A stretch of DNA of 64,000 bases from Enterobacter dykesii (GTDB lineage Bacteria; Pseudomonadota; Gammaproteobacteria; Enterobacterales; Enterobacteriaceae): contig NZ_CP126604.1 in assembly GCF_008364625.2 (NCBI RefSeq), forward strand, positions 4,216,001-4,280,000. The letters run 5' to 3'. The notes beneath the pieces were generated by a model. That model saw only the letters and a program-made list of their open reading frames with translations, had not been told where the DNA came from and did not search any database. The translations under genes were made by a program, and so were the position numbers. Positions 46,126 through 55,856 of this stretch are shown here, piece by piece. Numbering within the stretch: position 1 is the stretch's first letter; each line of letters opens with the position of its first letter.

Positions 46126-46635
46126 TTACTGATAGGTGAAATCTACCTCCACCACTGCATTAAAGTCTCCTGCAGTGACTACCCCACTCGGATTAAACAT
46201 TCTGGCATCAAGTTGAAAAGTAACATTTCGGTTTACATCAATTAACTCTGTTATAGTTGCACCATTACCGTAGCTCTTGGTATGTCCTGTATCGCTAATT
46301 TGCAAAACTACACCTTGCGCGCTACCGCTGTTTGCAAAGTATTTATTATCACTGGCACTATTACCAGTAAGTGTTACAGTGGCATTTTCCCAGTTTACCG
46401 GGCATTTACTTAAAGTTAGTGTAAAAGGAGTCCAGACACTGCCAGAACCTGCGGCCAATTCGTTAACAAAAGTTTTACCTAAGAAAACTGTCTGATTGAT
46501 GGTATCGGTATCAACAGTACATGGGGGAGCTGTAATTCTTCCTAAGATATTAATCGTTGCAGTTGTAGTTCCTGCTATTGCAAAATTTACTGTAGTTACA
46601 ATAATAAAAAGCACTATTAATTTTATAAATTTCAT
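46126..46635 (-). CDS. Minor fimbrial subunit
   Basis: The product has 169 residues. The signal peptide MKFIKLIVLFIIVTTVNFAIA is followed by a pilin domain: a donor-strand-like N-terminus (TTTATINILGRI), Cys at PPCTVD and at SKCPVNW forming the usual disulfide, and the penultimate Tyr ending (VEVDFTYQ). AGGA lies 11 bases before ATG 46635; a second ATG at 46647 is less well placed. It is the last gene of the operon and probably a minor rod or terminator subunit. Confidence 0.82.
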   Translation of the reverse strand: MKFIKLIVLFIIVTTVNFAIAGTTTATINILGRITAPPCTVDTDTINQTVFLGKTFVNELAAGSGSVWTPFTLTLSKCPVNWENATVTLTGNSASDNKYFANSGSAQGVVLQISDTGHTKSYGNGATITELIDVNRNVTFQLDARMFNPSGVVTAGDFNAVVEVDFTYQ

Positions 46636-46652
46636 TATATAAATCATCCTGT

Positions 46653-47600
46653 TTACTGATAAGTTATGTCCAGGGTAGCAGTTGAGTTTGCCTCACCAGG
46701 AATGATTTTTTCTTGTGTTTGATAGTAACGAGCCGAGAAAGTCAGTAATTCTTGAGAGCCTCCTTCAGTTGATATCAATGGAATAGATTCTTCAAGTTTT
46801 ATTGGTTGAGAATTATATAATATTTGTACACCTATCCCTTTAGCCGTATCATTTGCGCCAGTGTTAGTTAGCGCGATAACGGTAGGGTCGCTAGTTTCCC
46901 CACTCTTTTCTGCATTCAAAGTGATACTAATGTTTGAATGCCCATCGCAAGTTAAACCAATTTTAAAATCATATGAATCTGAGGCCGAACCAACTCCCTT
47001 GAATACATTTGAAGATATATCGCCCAGTTTTGCCTGCACGTTCGAATTATCCAATAAACATTGAGTAGCATGAATAACCCCACCACTAACAAGATAATTA
47101 AAAATTATATCACCTGTTTTTTCCACTTTTAAATGAGTATATTGTCCATTATATAACGTGCCAGATTCAGGCTTTTCAGTAATATACAAAGCCATCTCCC
47201 TATCATTCGTAAAAGTGGGCCAGGAACCACTAACAGAATTAGGCGGTGCGAATTCGTTACAGTACCGTGCGCTTATTGGTCCGAATGTTATCACATATCC
47301 GATCCCTTTCACATTTGTAGAATATATGTGACAACCTTCCGCGGTTGTTAATCCTGTGTCATTTCCGTAATCTGCAATGGAGTTAAATACAGACGTGCCG
47401 CAAGTAGTATTTACACCGGCTGAATCAGTTAAATATGAAGAATCCCAAATCTTTGCTCCTGTTGAAGTCCCATAAGGAACCGTAATTTCAGGGACAGTGA
47501 AAGTTACATTCATAGTTTTGTCTATACATCCTGCAGCCCAACTATGAGTGGATAATGTATAGAGCATTAAAAAAAACAAAAAATGGAAGATTCTTTTCAT
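46653..47600 (-). CDS. Two-domain fimbrial tip adhesin
   Basis: The product has 315 residues with a signal peptide (about residues 1-22, ending THSWAAG). Residues about 23-175 form an N-terminal domain with several cysteines (CIDKTMN, TTCGTSV, EGCHIYS, RYCNEF), which may be the receptor-binding part. Residues about 180-315 form a pilin domain (CLLDNSNVQAKLGDIS to TATLDITYQ). The start at 47600 overlaps the usher stop (ATGA); an ATG at 47609 is an alternative. The architecture is FimH-like, but the receptor cannot be read from sequence. Confidence 0.8.
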   Translation of the reverse strand: MKRIFHFLFFLMLYTLSTHSWAAGCIDKTMNVTFTVPEITVPYGTSTGAKIWDSSYLTDSAGVNTTCGTSVFNSIADYGNDTGLTTAEGCHIYSTNVKGIGYVITFGPISARYCNEFAPPNSVSGSWPTFTNDREMALYITEKPESGTLYNGQYTHLKVEKTGDIIFNYLVSGGVIHATQCLLDNSNVQAKLGDISSNVFKGVGSASDSYDFKIGLTCDGHSNISITLNAEKSGETSDPTVIALTNTGANDTAKGIGVQILYNSQPIKLEESIPLISTEGGSQELLTFSARYYQTQEKIIPGEANSTATLDITYQ

Positions 47601-50182
47601 TGGATACATTCGCTATTCATGTTTATCAAAGAACTTTTCTCAGTGCTATCTGGCATAAAATATTTAACCGTGCATTTTTTACTGGTACTTGCTCCCCAAC
47701 TTGCCAGTAGTACACCCTGTTTTTTCAAACCACTAACATATACTTGCCCTTCCTCACCTACGATAAATTCTACATCTTGTGTGCTGTCATTAGCAGTTAC
47801 CGTTGCACCAAAAGGAACATATTTTCCATCCTTTAATCTGAGCGTTATTAAAGCTCGTGAACCTATACGAGCTTCAAATTCAGCCCGTACAATTGCGCCA
47901 CGGGTTGGAATTACCGTCTTATTGGTCTGAACTAAGTCGATGTCATCACCAAGATACTCAGTATCAAGACCAACATCATTCTTGCGGAACGCTGTTTCAT
48001 ATGGGACAACTGCGTAACCCCGGAAGTCTGTCTTCACGCCGGTTTGTCCGTGTATTTTAACTCCGGACGCCCCAGGGGCTTTTACCAAGGAGATAGTTTC
48101 ACCCAATGGTTGGCTTAATGTCAGACCATCTCTATGTAAGATCATCCCACCTGATATACCGTAATTTACGCGGCTATTATCAGGATCATAACTGTAACCG
48201 CCGTTCATTTCGCCATAAGTGCCACGATAATCGACATTTAGATTCCCGGTAGTACCCGTATCAGATGTTGAATATCCTTTCTGCATGTTCCAGCTTAGAT
48301 TATTGTCCTCAAGCAACGTACCGTTAAGACCCACCGTGTGGCTGGTACCAACGCCTTTAGTACCCGTCATGCCATAGCTGACATTCATATTATGACCTAA
48401 AAGAAAATTGCTGAACGGAACGTTAATATTTAAGGACACAATCTGATCTTTATCATAAACTTTGCTACCATCGTTATTTCCGCTGGATGTGCCATTTCGG
48501 CTGTATGAGTAATTGATGCTATAGCTAATACCTTTCCATGAATTATTATACCCGGTTGAGTATGATTCTGTGCTTTGCCGGGTGTCCCAGTAAGCTTCAT
48601 GGATAGCTGATAGCGACAGACTACCCATACTTTCACCGATTGTTTGCGTCATTGTCAGCTCTTCACGATTGCGAGCCCTGCCAACGTTGCTGCTGGCGTT
48701 GCTGTCATCATTTCGCCAAGAATCAAGGGTTTCCCCCATCGTGTAGTACCCACTTGTGGAATATCGATAACCCGCTATTGCAAAATTCGTCCCTGTTTGT
48801 GTAATGTTTTTATTGTAGCGAATACGCATCGACGTCCCCTGAGGAGATTCAGAACTTTTCAACTTAGCGTCTGCCAGGGTTACATCTACTGACAATGCGC
48901 CAACATCTCCCATGTTCTTACCCAGCCCCATAGACATGCTGCTATAGTGCTCTGCGCCCTGTAACCCGCCATAAATAGTTACCCCTTTGGGCATACCGTA
49001 TATAGCAGTGCCTTGAAAAAAAGGTGTTTTATTTACAGCGCTGTCATAGGAGCGATATTGTCCTGTGGTTGTACTGTATTTTAATCGTCCTTCACGCTGT
49101 AACACCGGCAATGAAGCAAACGGCACCAAAATATGCTGCTCAGAACCATCTGCTTCTTTGATTGTTACCTCGAGATCGCCGGAGCCGCCTGTCGGATACA
49201 TATCGGTAATTTCAAAAGCTCCCGGAGAAACATAACTTCGGTAAATCTCATAACCATTTTGACGAATAACTACTTGTGCATTCGTCCGGGCAATTCCGCG
49301 TACCACAGGTGCATATCCACGTAAACTTTCAGGCAACATGTCATCATCAGATGCGATCTGAACCCCACGAAACGGCACACTGTCAAACACGTCTGAAGGA
49401 GACGAGCTATCGCCAAAGGTCATTTGCCCTTTAAGTGTCACGATATTGCGCTGGGCATAGGTATAGACACTTTCAAAATTACTTCGACCATCACTTCCAT
49501 GGTTCCATGTGGAATAATTTCGAAAACGCCACGGCCCGACGTTTAGACCAGGTCGCAAATTAGCATACTGGCTATTGCTGTTCCGTCCTGTACCGGAATG
49601 GTCATGGGTACTATCCCCTGAAAAGCTATAGTTCAGTAAAAGAGCATTTATTCCATTATCCCATTGCGCAGAGTCAACATACCCACGAGCCTTAGGTATC
49701 AGTGCCGCCTGGGGAATACGTAGAACTAATTTCTGGCTATTAAAATAAAATTGGCTATCAGCATCTGGAATGGCATTCAAATTAACACATGTCGTGTTTG
49801 TATCTCCAAGCGACGGGAACAGATACGTTTTTACGCCATAACTACGCAAATCTTTCAGACTGAGACATGGAATTAGCCGATTTTTTCCTGACTCTTCATT
49901 AAGACGAAAATCCACATCACGAGCATCTACATTTTCGCTGTTGACAAAAATATCAACCCTGTATTTTCCAGGCGCTTGTGTCCCACTTTCATAAAGAGAT
50001 AAATCAACATGTTCCTGATTCGGATTCCCCAAAGATAAAAGGGCTGGATTAAAATATACATCGCTGCTTTCGTTCAATTCCGGCGCTTTACTGTCTCCAG
50101 CATATACCAGCGATGGTATCAATAAAGTTACCAGGCATGCTAAAGCTGAGCGAGGAAAGCGAGAAGGTAATACTGCAACCAT
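47597..50182 (-). CDS. Fimbrial outer-membrane usher
   Basis: The product has 861 residues, a normal usher length. A signal peptide ends at VYAGDS. The N-terminal chaperone-binding domain begins VYFNPALLSLG. A 24-strand barrel with a plug and the family motif RGYAPVVRGIARTNAQV near residue 290 follows, then C-terminal domains with GSRALITLRLKDGKYVPFGA. The closing cysteine pair is in KKCTVKYFM and NSECIQ. It secretes and assembles the subunits encoded around it. Confidence 0.93.
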   Translation of the reverse strand: MVAVLPSRFPRSALACLVTLLIPSLVYAGDSKAPELNESSDVYFNPALLSLGNPNQEHVDLSLYESGTQAPGKYRVDIFVNSENVDARDVDFRLNEESGKNRLIPCLSLKDLRSYGVKTYLFPSLGDTNTTCVNLNAIPDADSQFYFNSQKLVLRIPQAALIPKARGYVDSAQWDNGINALLLNYSFSGDSTHDHSGTGRNSNSQYANLRPGLNVGPWRFRNYSTWNHGSDGRSNFESVYTYAQRNIVTLKGQMTFGDSSSPSDVFDSVPFRGVQIASDDDMLPESLRGYAPVVRGIARTNAQVVIRQNGYEIYRSYVSPGAFEITDMYPTGGSGDLEVTIKEADGSEQHILVPFASLPVLQREGRLKYSTTTGQYRSYDSAVNKTPFFQGTAIYGMPKGVTIYGGLQGAEHYSSMSMGLGKNMGDVGALSVDVTLADAKLKSSESPQGTSMRIRYNKNITQTGTNFAIAGYRYSTSGYYTMGETLDSWRNDDSNASSNVGRARNREELTMTQTIGESMGSLSLSAIHEAYWDTRQSTESYSTGYNNSWKGISYSINYSYSRNGTSSGNNDGSKVYDKDQIVSLNINVPFSNFLLGHNMNVSYGMTGTKGVGTSHTVGLNGTLLEDNNLSWNMQKGYSTSDTGTTGNLNVDYRGTYGEMNGGYSYDPDNSRVNYGISGGMILHRDGLTLSQPLGETISLVKAPGASGVKIHGQTGVKTDFRGYAVVPYETAFRKNDVGLDTEYLGDDIDLVQTNKTVIPTRGAIVRAEFEARIGSRALITLRLKDGKYVPFGATVTANDSTQDVEFIVGEEGQVYVSGLKKQGVLLASWGASTSKKCTVKYFMPDSTEKSSLINMNSECIQ

Positions 50183-50243
50183 TGATTTATTCCTTTACCT
50201 TATTCCTGTAATTTATTCAAGCAGAGTATAAATAATCGAAACA

Positions 50244-50909
50244 TCAGAAAGTTGTATGATGTTCTGGGCCTATGGCACCGTAGTCACTGATTATTTTCCA
50301 TGTCACTGCGCTTCCTCCTGAAGAGAGAGGGAAATAAGAAGTTGCTCCCGGCGCAACGTAGGCCACATTCTTTAATTTTTTACCATCTACAGAGATATCA
50401 TTGAAATTCATATAGTATGCAGTTGGATTTTTAACCTTTAACTGATTACCACTACGCGACCAGACTAGCCTGTCGGCCTGATCCTCAGGTGAATTATCTT
50501 TCAGCGAAGATGGTCGGTAAATTAATTTGATACGCGTGCGAACAGCAATTTGAAGTGTGTTTCCCGCTCTTTTACCGGCAGGAATAGCTTTAACATTCAA
50601 CCAGAAAAGAGACTCTTGATCTTCCGGAAGATTTCCAGAGCGAATTATACGCAGAAGATTTTGTTGTTCACCATCAAGACGGAATAGGGGTGGTGTTACA
50701 ATAAAAGGTGCTTTTGATGAACTACTATCGTTGTTTTCGATCCACGTCTGAATCAGATATGGAATTTTATCGGGATTATTGACACTCAAGGAGGATTCTT
50801 TCTTCGCGCCATCATAAACCACGCGGGTACCGCCAACTATGATGCCGGCATTTACATTTGATATAACAAACATCGAACCTAACAATAATATGCTTCGTAT
50901 AATATTCAT
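50244..50909 (-). CDS. Periplasmic fimbrial chaperone
   Basis: The product has 221 residues. The signal peptide ends at SNVNAG. The mature part has GIIVGGTRVVYDGAKKESSLSV, YLIQTWIEN, the conserved PPLFRLDGEQQNLLRI and LFWLNVKAIP, giving the two immunoglobulin-like domains of the FGS (short F1-G1 loop) type. It donates a strand to unfolded subunits and delivers them to the usher. It lies between the major subunit and the usher. Confidence 0.93.
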   Translation of the reverse strand: MNIIRSILLLGSMFVISNVNAGIIVGGTRVVYDGAKKESSLSVNNPDKIPYLIQTWIENNDSSSSKAPFIVTPPLFRLDGEQQNLLRIIRSGNLPEDQESLFWLNVKAIPAGKRAGNTLQIAVRTRIKLIYRPSSLKDNSPEDQADRLVWSRSGNQLKVKNPTAYYMNFNDISVDGKKLKNVAYVAPGATSYFPLSSGGSAVTWKIISDYGAIGPEHHTTF

Positions 50910-50964
50910 ATAATACTATTCCAGATGATTAAACTGCCGAGTCATTAGACCCGGCGAATTAAAA

Positions 50965-51501
50965 TTATGGATAAACGATTGTGAAGTTGACAGCAGCATC
51001 TGCTTTACCAGCTGCAACGGTAGCTGCTTTCTGAATATAACGAGCATAGAAATCGAGTTCGTTAGAGACATCAGTAGCCAGGGTATAAGAGCTTGATGGA
51101 GTTTCAAGCGGAACGACTGTACTCGCAGAATCCAATAATTGAATACCGATCCCTGTAGCGACACCTGTACCAGTAGTCAAAGCAAGTACAGATTCATCCC
51201 CGTCATAAGAAATCCCTTCAAACTTCACACTTGCTTTCGTTATGGTCGAAGGACATTTAGAAACTTTTAACGTAAATTTCGTAGCACTTGCCGTTGAGCC
51301 TACAGCGGTAAAAGCAGATTTCTGTACAGAGCCAAGATCCACAGCTAATGCACTGCTAGCACCAACATCGACAGTACATGCCGCGTCAAGAACTGTGCCA
51401 GTAAAATTAATTGAACCATCTGATGCATTTACGTTCGCATTTAGAAATGCACACGTAAGAAGTCCAAACAATGCTAATTTCGAATATTTTTTAAATTCCA
51501 T
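50965..51501 (-). CDS. Major fimbrial subunit
   Basis: The product has 178 residues, FimA-like. The signal peptide ends NANVNASDG. The mature domain has DGSINFTGTVLDAACTVDVG with the first cysteine, the partner Cys in VSKCPSTITK, ATGIGIQLLDS, and the C-terminal AAVNFTIVYP with penultimate Tyr. It is the first gene of the five-gene operon (subunit, chaperone, usher, adhesin, minor subunit), preceded by a leader with a palindrome and repeats. The operon is clearly more AT-rich than the flanking core genes. Confidence 0.92.
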   Translation of the reverse strand: MEFKKYSKLALFGLLTCAFLNANVNASDGSINFTGTVLDAACTVDVGASSALAVDLGSVQKSAFTAVGSTASATKFTLKVSKCPSTITKASVKFEGISYDGDESVLALTTGTGVATGIGIQLLDSASTVVPLETPSSSYTLATDVSNELDFYARYIQKAATVAAGKADAAVNFTIVYP

Positions 51502-51609
51502 AGATAGTAATTTCCTGTGATATTAAGTATGCATGTTAAACGCAGTTTTAACGCAATAAATACAAGCAGAATATCGTATACAAAAGAAATAATTCGTAAA
51601 GCGTAAAAA

Positions 51610-51625
51610 AGTCTCAATTGAGACT
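51610..51625 (-). promoter_or_regulatory. Perfect 16-bp palindrome in the fimbrial leader
   Basis: AGTCTCAATTGAGACT is self-complementary and, on the minus strand, is followed by six T residues. It lies about 110 bases before the major subunit ATG. It may be an operator, or an attenuator-like weak terminator upstream of the subunit. Confidence 0.5.
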
Positions 51626-51630
51626 CAAAA

Positions 51631-51660
51631 CAACAAAAAAACAACAAAAAAAAACAACAA
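51631..51660. repeat. Poly-A/CAAC simple repeat upstream of the fimbrial operon
   Basis: Three CAAC units alternate with runs of seven A (51635-51641) and nine A (51646-51654). Homopolymer runs of this size can vary by slippage. They lie about 130-160 bases from the first fimbrial start, in the probable promoter region. Confidence 0.6.
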
Positions 51661-52234
51661 TCAATGAATTAATTTAGCACTATCATTGATAATAATATTT
51701 TATTAATTAATTTATTGAGAATCTTCCCTTTCTTAACGTGAGTTTATAACCTAAAGAAACAAATCCTTTGTCACATTCGCATAAATTAAGGTAGATCAAT
51801 TGTAGCGACCATTTATTAGCAAGGGAGAACAGTATAGCTCCTTACTTTTGCATTAAAAAAAACATAGTATTCAGTCATATCCTTCTGTTAACTGTTCAGC
51901 GAGCAACTGAAATTAAAATATTATTGGGTCAGGTTATCAACAACTCTCTTGAATAAATTCTTATTACTCAAATTCATTAAATGAGCATATTTTTATGATA
52001 CTCCTAAGAGCGAAAATAGTGGTTTAATCAACCTAAGTTGAATTCCCCGTCTGATAGAGTCTTCTACTGGCCTATCAACTGATACCAAGCTCTATGCAAC
52101 AAAGTAACGTTACAAAATTTAGTTTTGTTCTCTGGAATCCAACGTCCTCCCCCTCAGATCATGGGATTCAAGGCTTTCCCGAGTTCCAGAGGTCTGCGGG
52201 TGTAGAGGTATTGTGTGACCATGCGTTAATCCTG
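51661..52234. other. AT-rich intergenic region between the fimbrial operon and treF
   Basis: The gap 51502-52410 has no credible protein gene. Its left part is very AT-rich. The right part (about 52079-52234) becomes GC-balanced and runs into a strong plus-strand terminator, so a short untranslated transcript is possible. No known RNA family was recognised. Confidence 0.45.
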
Positions 52235-52262
52235 ATGCCCCTCCCCGGAGGGGCATTTTTTT
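52235..52262 (+). terminator. Strong terminator with no upstream gene on its strand
   Basis: ATGCCCCTCC (52235-52244) and GGAGGGGCAT (52247-52256) form a 9-bp or longer stem with seven T residues at 52256-52262. The only plus-strand gene upstream is gor, with its own terminator almost 7 kb away, so this end belongs to an unseen transcript. Confidence 0.85.
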
Positions 52263-52410
52263 AACATTCATAAATCGTTGCAAAACGAATGCTCCGAAAA
52301 TAGTGATCTACCGCACATTTCCCTCCCCATCTACCGAAGCGAATGTCTACGCTTATAAGACGCCCGGATAAACCTGTCTTTTGAACACACAACCGGAGGT
52401 CCCTATCACC

Positions 52411-54060
52411 ATGTTCAACCAGAAACTACAGGCTACCGAGAACATCGAGTTCGAGATTGCAGAAGAGCTGCGCTACGAGACCGATCCCTGCGAGTTGAAA
52501 CTGGATGAAATGATTGAGGCGGAGCCGGAACCCGAAATGATCGAGGGGCTACCCGCCTCCGATGCGTTGACGCCCGCAGACCGCTATCTTGAACTGTTCG
52601 AGCACGTGCAGTCGACGCGGCTGTTTGCGGACAGTAAAACCTTTCCCGACTGCGCGCCAAAGATGGATCCGCTGGATATCCTGATCCGCTACCGCAAGGT
52701 CAGACGCCACCGGGATTTCGACCTGCGCCAGTTTGTGGAGAACCACTTCTGGATGCCGGAAACGTACGGCACAGAATATGTCTCCGACCCGGGACTCTCC
52801 CTGAAAGAGCATATTGATAACCTGTGGCCGGTGCTGACGCGCGAGCCGCAGGATCACATTCCCTGGTCTTCCCTGCTGGCACTGCCGCAGGCCTATATCG
52901 TCCCCGGCGGGCGATTCAGCGAGACCTACTACTGGGATTCCTATTTCTCCATGCTGGGGCTGGCAGAGAGCGGCCGTAACGATCTGCTCAAGTGTATGGC
53001 GGACAACTTCGCCTGGCTGATTGAACGCTACGGACATATCCCCAACGGCAATCGCACCTATTATCTCAGCCGCTCACAGCCGCCGGTCTTTGCCCTGATG
53101 GTGGAGCTGTTCGAGGAGGACGGCGTGCGCGGGGCGAAACGCTATCTGGACCACCTCAAAATGGAGTACGCCTTCTGGATGGACGGCGCGGAGTCGCTGC
53201 TGCTTAATCAGGCTTACCGCAGCGCCGTGCGCATGCCGGACGGTTCACTGCTCAACCGCTACTGGGACGACCGTGATACCCCGCGCGACGAATCGTGGAT
53301 TGAGGACGTGGAAACCGCCCGCCACTCGGGTCGTCCGCCCAATGAGGTGTATCGCGACCTGCGTGCGGGGGCGGCGTCCGGCTGGGATTATTCGTCCCGC
53401 TGGCTGCGCGATCCGTCGCGGCTCGCCAGCATCCGCACGACGCAGTTTATCCCCATCGATCTGAACGCCTTCCTGTTCAAGCTGGAAAGCGCTATCGCCA
53501 ACATCTCGGCGTCGAAAGGGGATAAAGAGACGGCAGAAACGTTCCGCCAGAAAGCCAACGACCGCCGCGCGGCGGTGAACCGCTATCTGTGGGATGAGGA
53601 GAGCGGCTGTTACCGCGATTACGACTGGCGACGCGAAGAGCTGGCGCTGTTTTCTGCCGCCAGCATTGTGCCGCTGTATGTTGGAATGGCGACGCACGAG
53701 CAGGCAGAACGTTTGTCGGATGCGGTCAAGGCGCGTCTGCTGACGCCGGGCGGAATTCTGGCGACCGAGTACGAAACCAGCGAGCAGTGGGATAAACCCA
53801 ACGGCTGGGCACCGCTGCAGTGGATGGCGATTCAGGGGTTCAAGCAGTACGGCAACGACTCGCTGGGCGATGAGATCGCCTGGAGCTGGCTGCATACGGT
53901 GAACCATTTTTATAAGACGCATCACAAGCTGATTGAGAAGTACCACATCGCCAGCAGTACACCGCGCGAAGGTGGCGGGGGTGAGTATCCGCTGCAGGAC
54001 GGTTTCGGCTGGACGAACGGCGTGGTGCGGCGGCTGATTGGGCTATATGGGGAACCTTAA
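52411..54060 (+). CDS. treF: Cytoplasmic trehalase
   Basis: The product has 549 residues, identical in length to E. coli TreF, of glycoside hydrolase family 37. It hydrolyses trehalose to glucose in the cytoplasm. Signatures [15 protein letters not shown] (about residue 165) and [12 protein letters not shown] (about residue 460) are intact, plus [18 protein letters not shown] at the C-terminus. ATG 52411 gives MFNQKLQ, aligning with E. coli MLNQKIQ. The GGAGG at 52395 is rather far (14 bases). Confidence 0.95.
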   Translation: MFNQKLQATENIEFEIAEELRYETDPCELKLDEMIEAEPEPEMIEGLPASDALTPADRYLELFEHVQSTRLFADSKTFPDCAPKMDPLDILIRYRKVRRHRDFDLRQFVENHFWMPETYGTEYVSDPGLSLKEHIDNLWPVLTREPQDHIPWSSLLALPQAYIVPGGRFSETYYWDSYFSMLGLAESGRNDLLKCMADNFAWLIERYGHIPNGNRTYYLSRSQPPVFALMVELFEEDGVRGAKRYLDHLKMEYAFWMDGAESLLLNQAYRSAVRMPDGSLLNRYWDDRDTPRDESWIEDVETARHSGRPPNEVYRDLRAGAASGWDYSSRWLRDPSRLASIRTTQFIPIDLNAFLFKLESAIANISASKGDKETAETFRQKANDRRAAVNRYLWDEESGCYRDYDWRREELALFSAASIVPLYVGMATHEQAERLSDAVKARLLTPGGILATEYETSEQWDKPNGWAPLQWMAIQGFKQYGNDSLGDEIAWSWLHTVNHFYKTHHKLIEKYHIASSTPREGGGGEYPLQDGFGWTNGVVRRLIGLYGEP

Positions 54061-54065
54061 GCGGG

Positions 54066-54110
54066 GTGCGGTCTGGTGCCCTCACCCCGGCCTCTCCCAC
54101 AGGGAGAGGG
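54066..54110. repeat. Dispersed palindromic repeat, copy 2
   Basis: GTGCGGTCTGGTGCCCTCAC followed by CCTCTCCC, loop ACA, GGGAGAGG (arms 54091-54098 and 54102-54109). The first 20 bases are identical to copy 1 at 29561. It lies right after the treF stop, between convergent genes. Confidence 0.8.
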
Positions 54111-54118
54111 AAAAGAGA

Positions 54119-55708
54119 TCAGCGAATCACCTCATAAATGGCAGTCTGAATGGACTGCCATTTTTTCGTAGTGGCATCCGGCTGCGACTGCGCGCGGCGT
54201 GTGGCCATGTCGAGATCGTGCTGCTGGCGTTTCACCACGGCAGGCACGGTGCAGAAAGCTTTGAGATACTCTTTACGAACCGAGGTCAGAGACTCGCCGT
54301 TCGACATGGCGTGGCTGAGCGTGTTGATGAAGCGACGACACGGCTTCTCTTCCACCATGTTCTGCCGGTAGCGTAACATCAGCTCCAGCACATCGTCATA
54401 GCCTGCAGACATCGCCTCTTCGGTCCAGGAGAGCTTCCAGTCCATACCGCCCTGCAAAAAGAGCTGGGTCACGCGGGTATCGTTGCGGTTAATGGCCGAG
54501 CGGAAATTATTCTCGTCCCAGGTGACCCCCATGCGCGTGAGCGTTTCGCGCGAAGAAGGCGTCTCGCGCATTTCCTGCGGAGGAGCCGCTTCAGCCGCGC
54601 TGACGGTCGCTGGCTGCGGCTTGCTGCTGGTTACCAGCCAGAAGCCCCCCGCCACGATGGCAATCACCATAACGCCAACCGCCCCCCATAGCGCACCGGA
54701 AATGAGCTGCTCGCGTTGTTCGGGCGTACGCGGCGCGCGCTGGGTAGGCTTTTCAATGGTGTCCCGGACTTCAAACAGATCCCCACCGGTGACCCGATCC
54801 ATTTTCTGCGCCTTTTCCCAGAAGGTATGCAATTCGCTGGCATCTACCGCCATGAATCCGGCCGGATTGACGGGCGTTCTCCCCTCTTCAAACGCCCGTT
54901 GCACGGGCCGCGCGATCTGCGTGTAGTAGTTATCCAGCAGCTGGATTTGCGCCGAGCTTAACGTTTTCTGAACGGTGATGTTGTTGCGGATTTGCCGAAT
55001 GTCATCGAGGAAGGTTTGCAGCGTTTTGCGCGGTTCAACCAGCAGCGTCAGCATCGACGGGTCGCTGAACAGCGAAGCGTAATAGCGGCTGAACTCTTTT
55101 TTATCCACCAGCATCTGCGCCAGTTCACTGAACATCATGCCGCTGAGGACATCATTGATCTCGCCAAGCTTCAGCCAGCGCCGCACGCGGTCAGCGTTAA
55201 ACAGGGTCTTCAGATGGTTGTTCAGCCGCACCTGATCGGGCCAGGCCTGCTGGATGAGCCCTTTAATCATCAGCTCAATCGCGCGTACCTGCTTGTGCGC
55301 CTGCTGCTGCTGGAGTTCGTTTCCCGGCGCCAGGTCCGTGCTGTAGGTCAACAGCGGCTGCTGCAGGCGAAGATGTTCCAGCGCGGTCACAAACCGCATC
55401 GCCGCAATAAGCTGGTTTTCACTCACATCCTGTCCGCTTTCATACTGCGGAACGCGCTGCTGCAGCAGGCGTAGCTGGAGCGTAAATTCCGACATCTCGG
55501 CATCATTAAGGTTGAGTTTTTTCGCAACGGCTCCCCAGCCGCCCTGAGCTAATCGCGCGCTGTCGAGTTGTTCCAGGAACCAGCGTGGATCTTTGCCCTC
55601 AGAAGCATGTACATTCAGAAGGAGTAAAATTTCCACCGACGCAAGGCGAATGACCGCCAGACAGTGTTCAAACTGTTCGCGAATATGATGTGATGTGCTG
55701 AGAGTCAT
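54119..55708 (-). CDS. HEPN-like membrane protein (STY4199-type)
   Basis: The product has 529 residues and I place it, with moderate confidence, in the STY4199 family described as HEPN-domain proteins in Salmonella and relatives. Residues 1-335 are mostly helical and cytoplasmic, with IRQIRNNITVQK resembling the RN motif of HEPN folds; R-X4-H also occurs at residues 10-15. One membrane helix spans about 336-359 (ALWGAVGVMVIAIVAGGFWL). The C-terminal 170 residues include an ankyrin-like NFRSAINRNDTRVTQLFLQGG. It occupies the treF-yhjC interval. Function is unknown. Confidence 0.65.
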   Translation of the reverse strand: MTLSTSHHIREQFEHCLAVIRLASVEILLLLNVHASEGKDPRWFLEQLDSARLAQGGWGAVAKKLNLNDAEMSEFTLQLRLLQQRVPQYESGQDVSENQLIAAMRFVTALEHLRLQQPLLTYSTDLAPGNELQQQQAHKQVRAIELMIKGLIQQAWPDQVRLNNHLKTLFNADRVRRWLKLGEINDVLSGMMFSELAQMLVDKKEFSRYYASLFSDPSMLTLLVEPRKTLQTFLDDIRQIRNNITVQKTLSSAQIQLLDNYYTQIARPVQRAFEEGRTPVNPAGFMAVDASELHTFWEKAQKMDRVTGGDLFEVRDTIEKPTQRAPRTPEQREQLISGALWGAVGVMVIAIVAGGFWLVTSSKPQPATVSAAEAAPPQEMRETPSSRETLTRMGVTWDENNFRSAINRNDTRVTQLFLQGGMDWKLSWTEEAMSAGYDDVLELMLRYRQNMVEEKPCRRFINTLSHAMSNGESLTSVRKEYLKAFCTVPAVVKRQQHDLDMATRRAQSQPDATTKKWQSIQTAIYEVIR

Positions 55709-55856
55709 TGTTTTCCTTAAGCGACAACGAAGACATCCGGAATGGGCACGAAACGCCCTTTATTCTTTTTATTTATACGCGGTTAACCATACCTGACTTT
55801 CTGTTGAAATAAAGTGACAACCCTAAAATGATTTAAAATGTTTCAGGAGAATCCGA

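Noticed and set aside
51631-51660. CRISPR-like repeat array
   Set aside because: The repeat unit is only about 11 bases of A-rich simple sequence without spacers or cas genes.
46126-52262. Prophage or IS-borne origin of the fimbrial region
   Set aside because: No transposase, integrase, tRNA target or flanking direct repeats could be found, so only composition and synteny support transfer.
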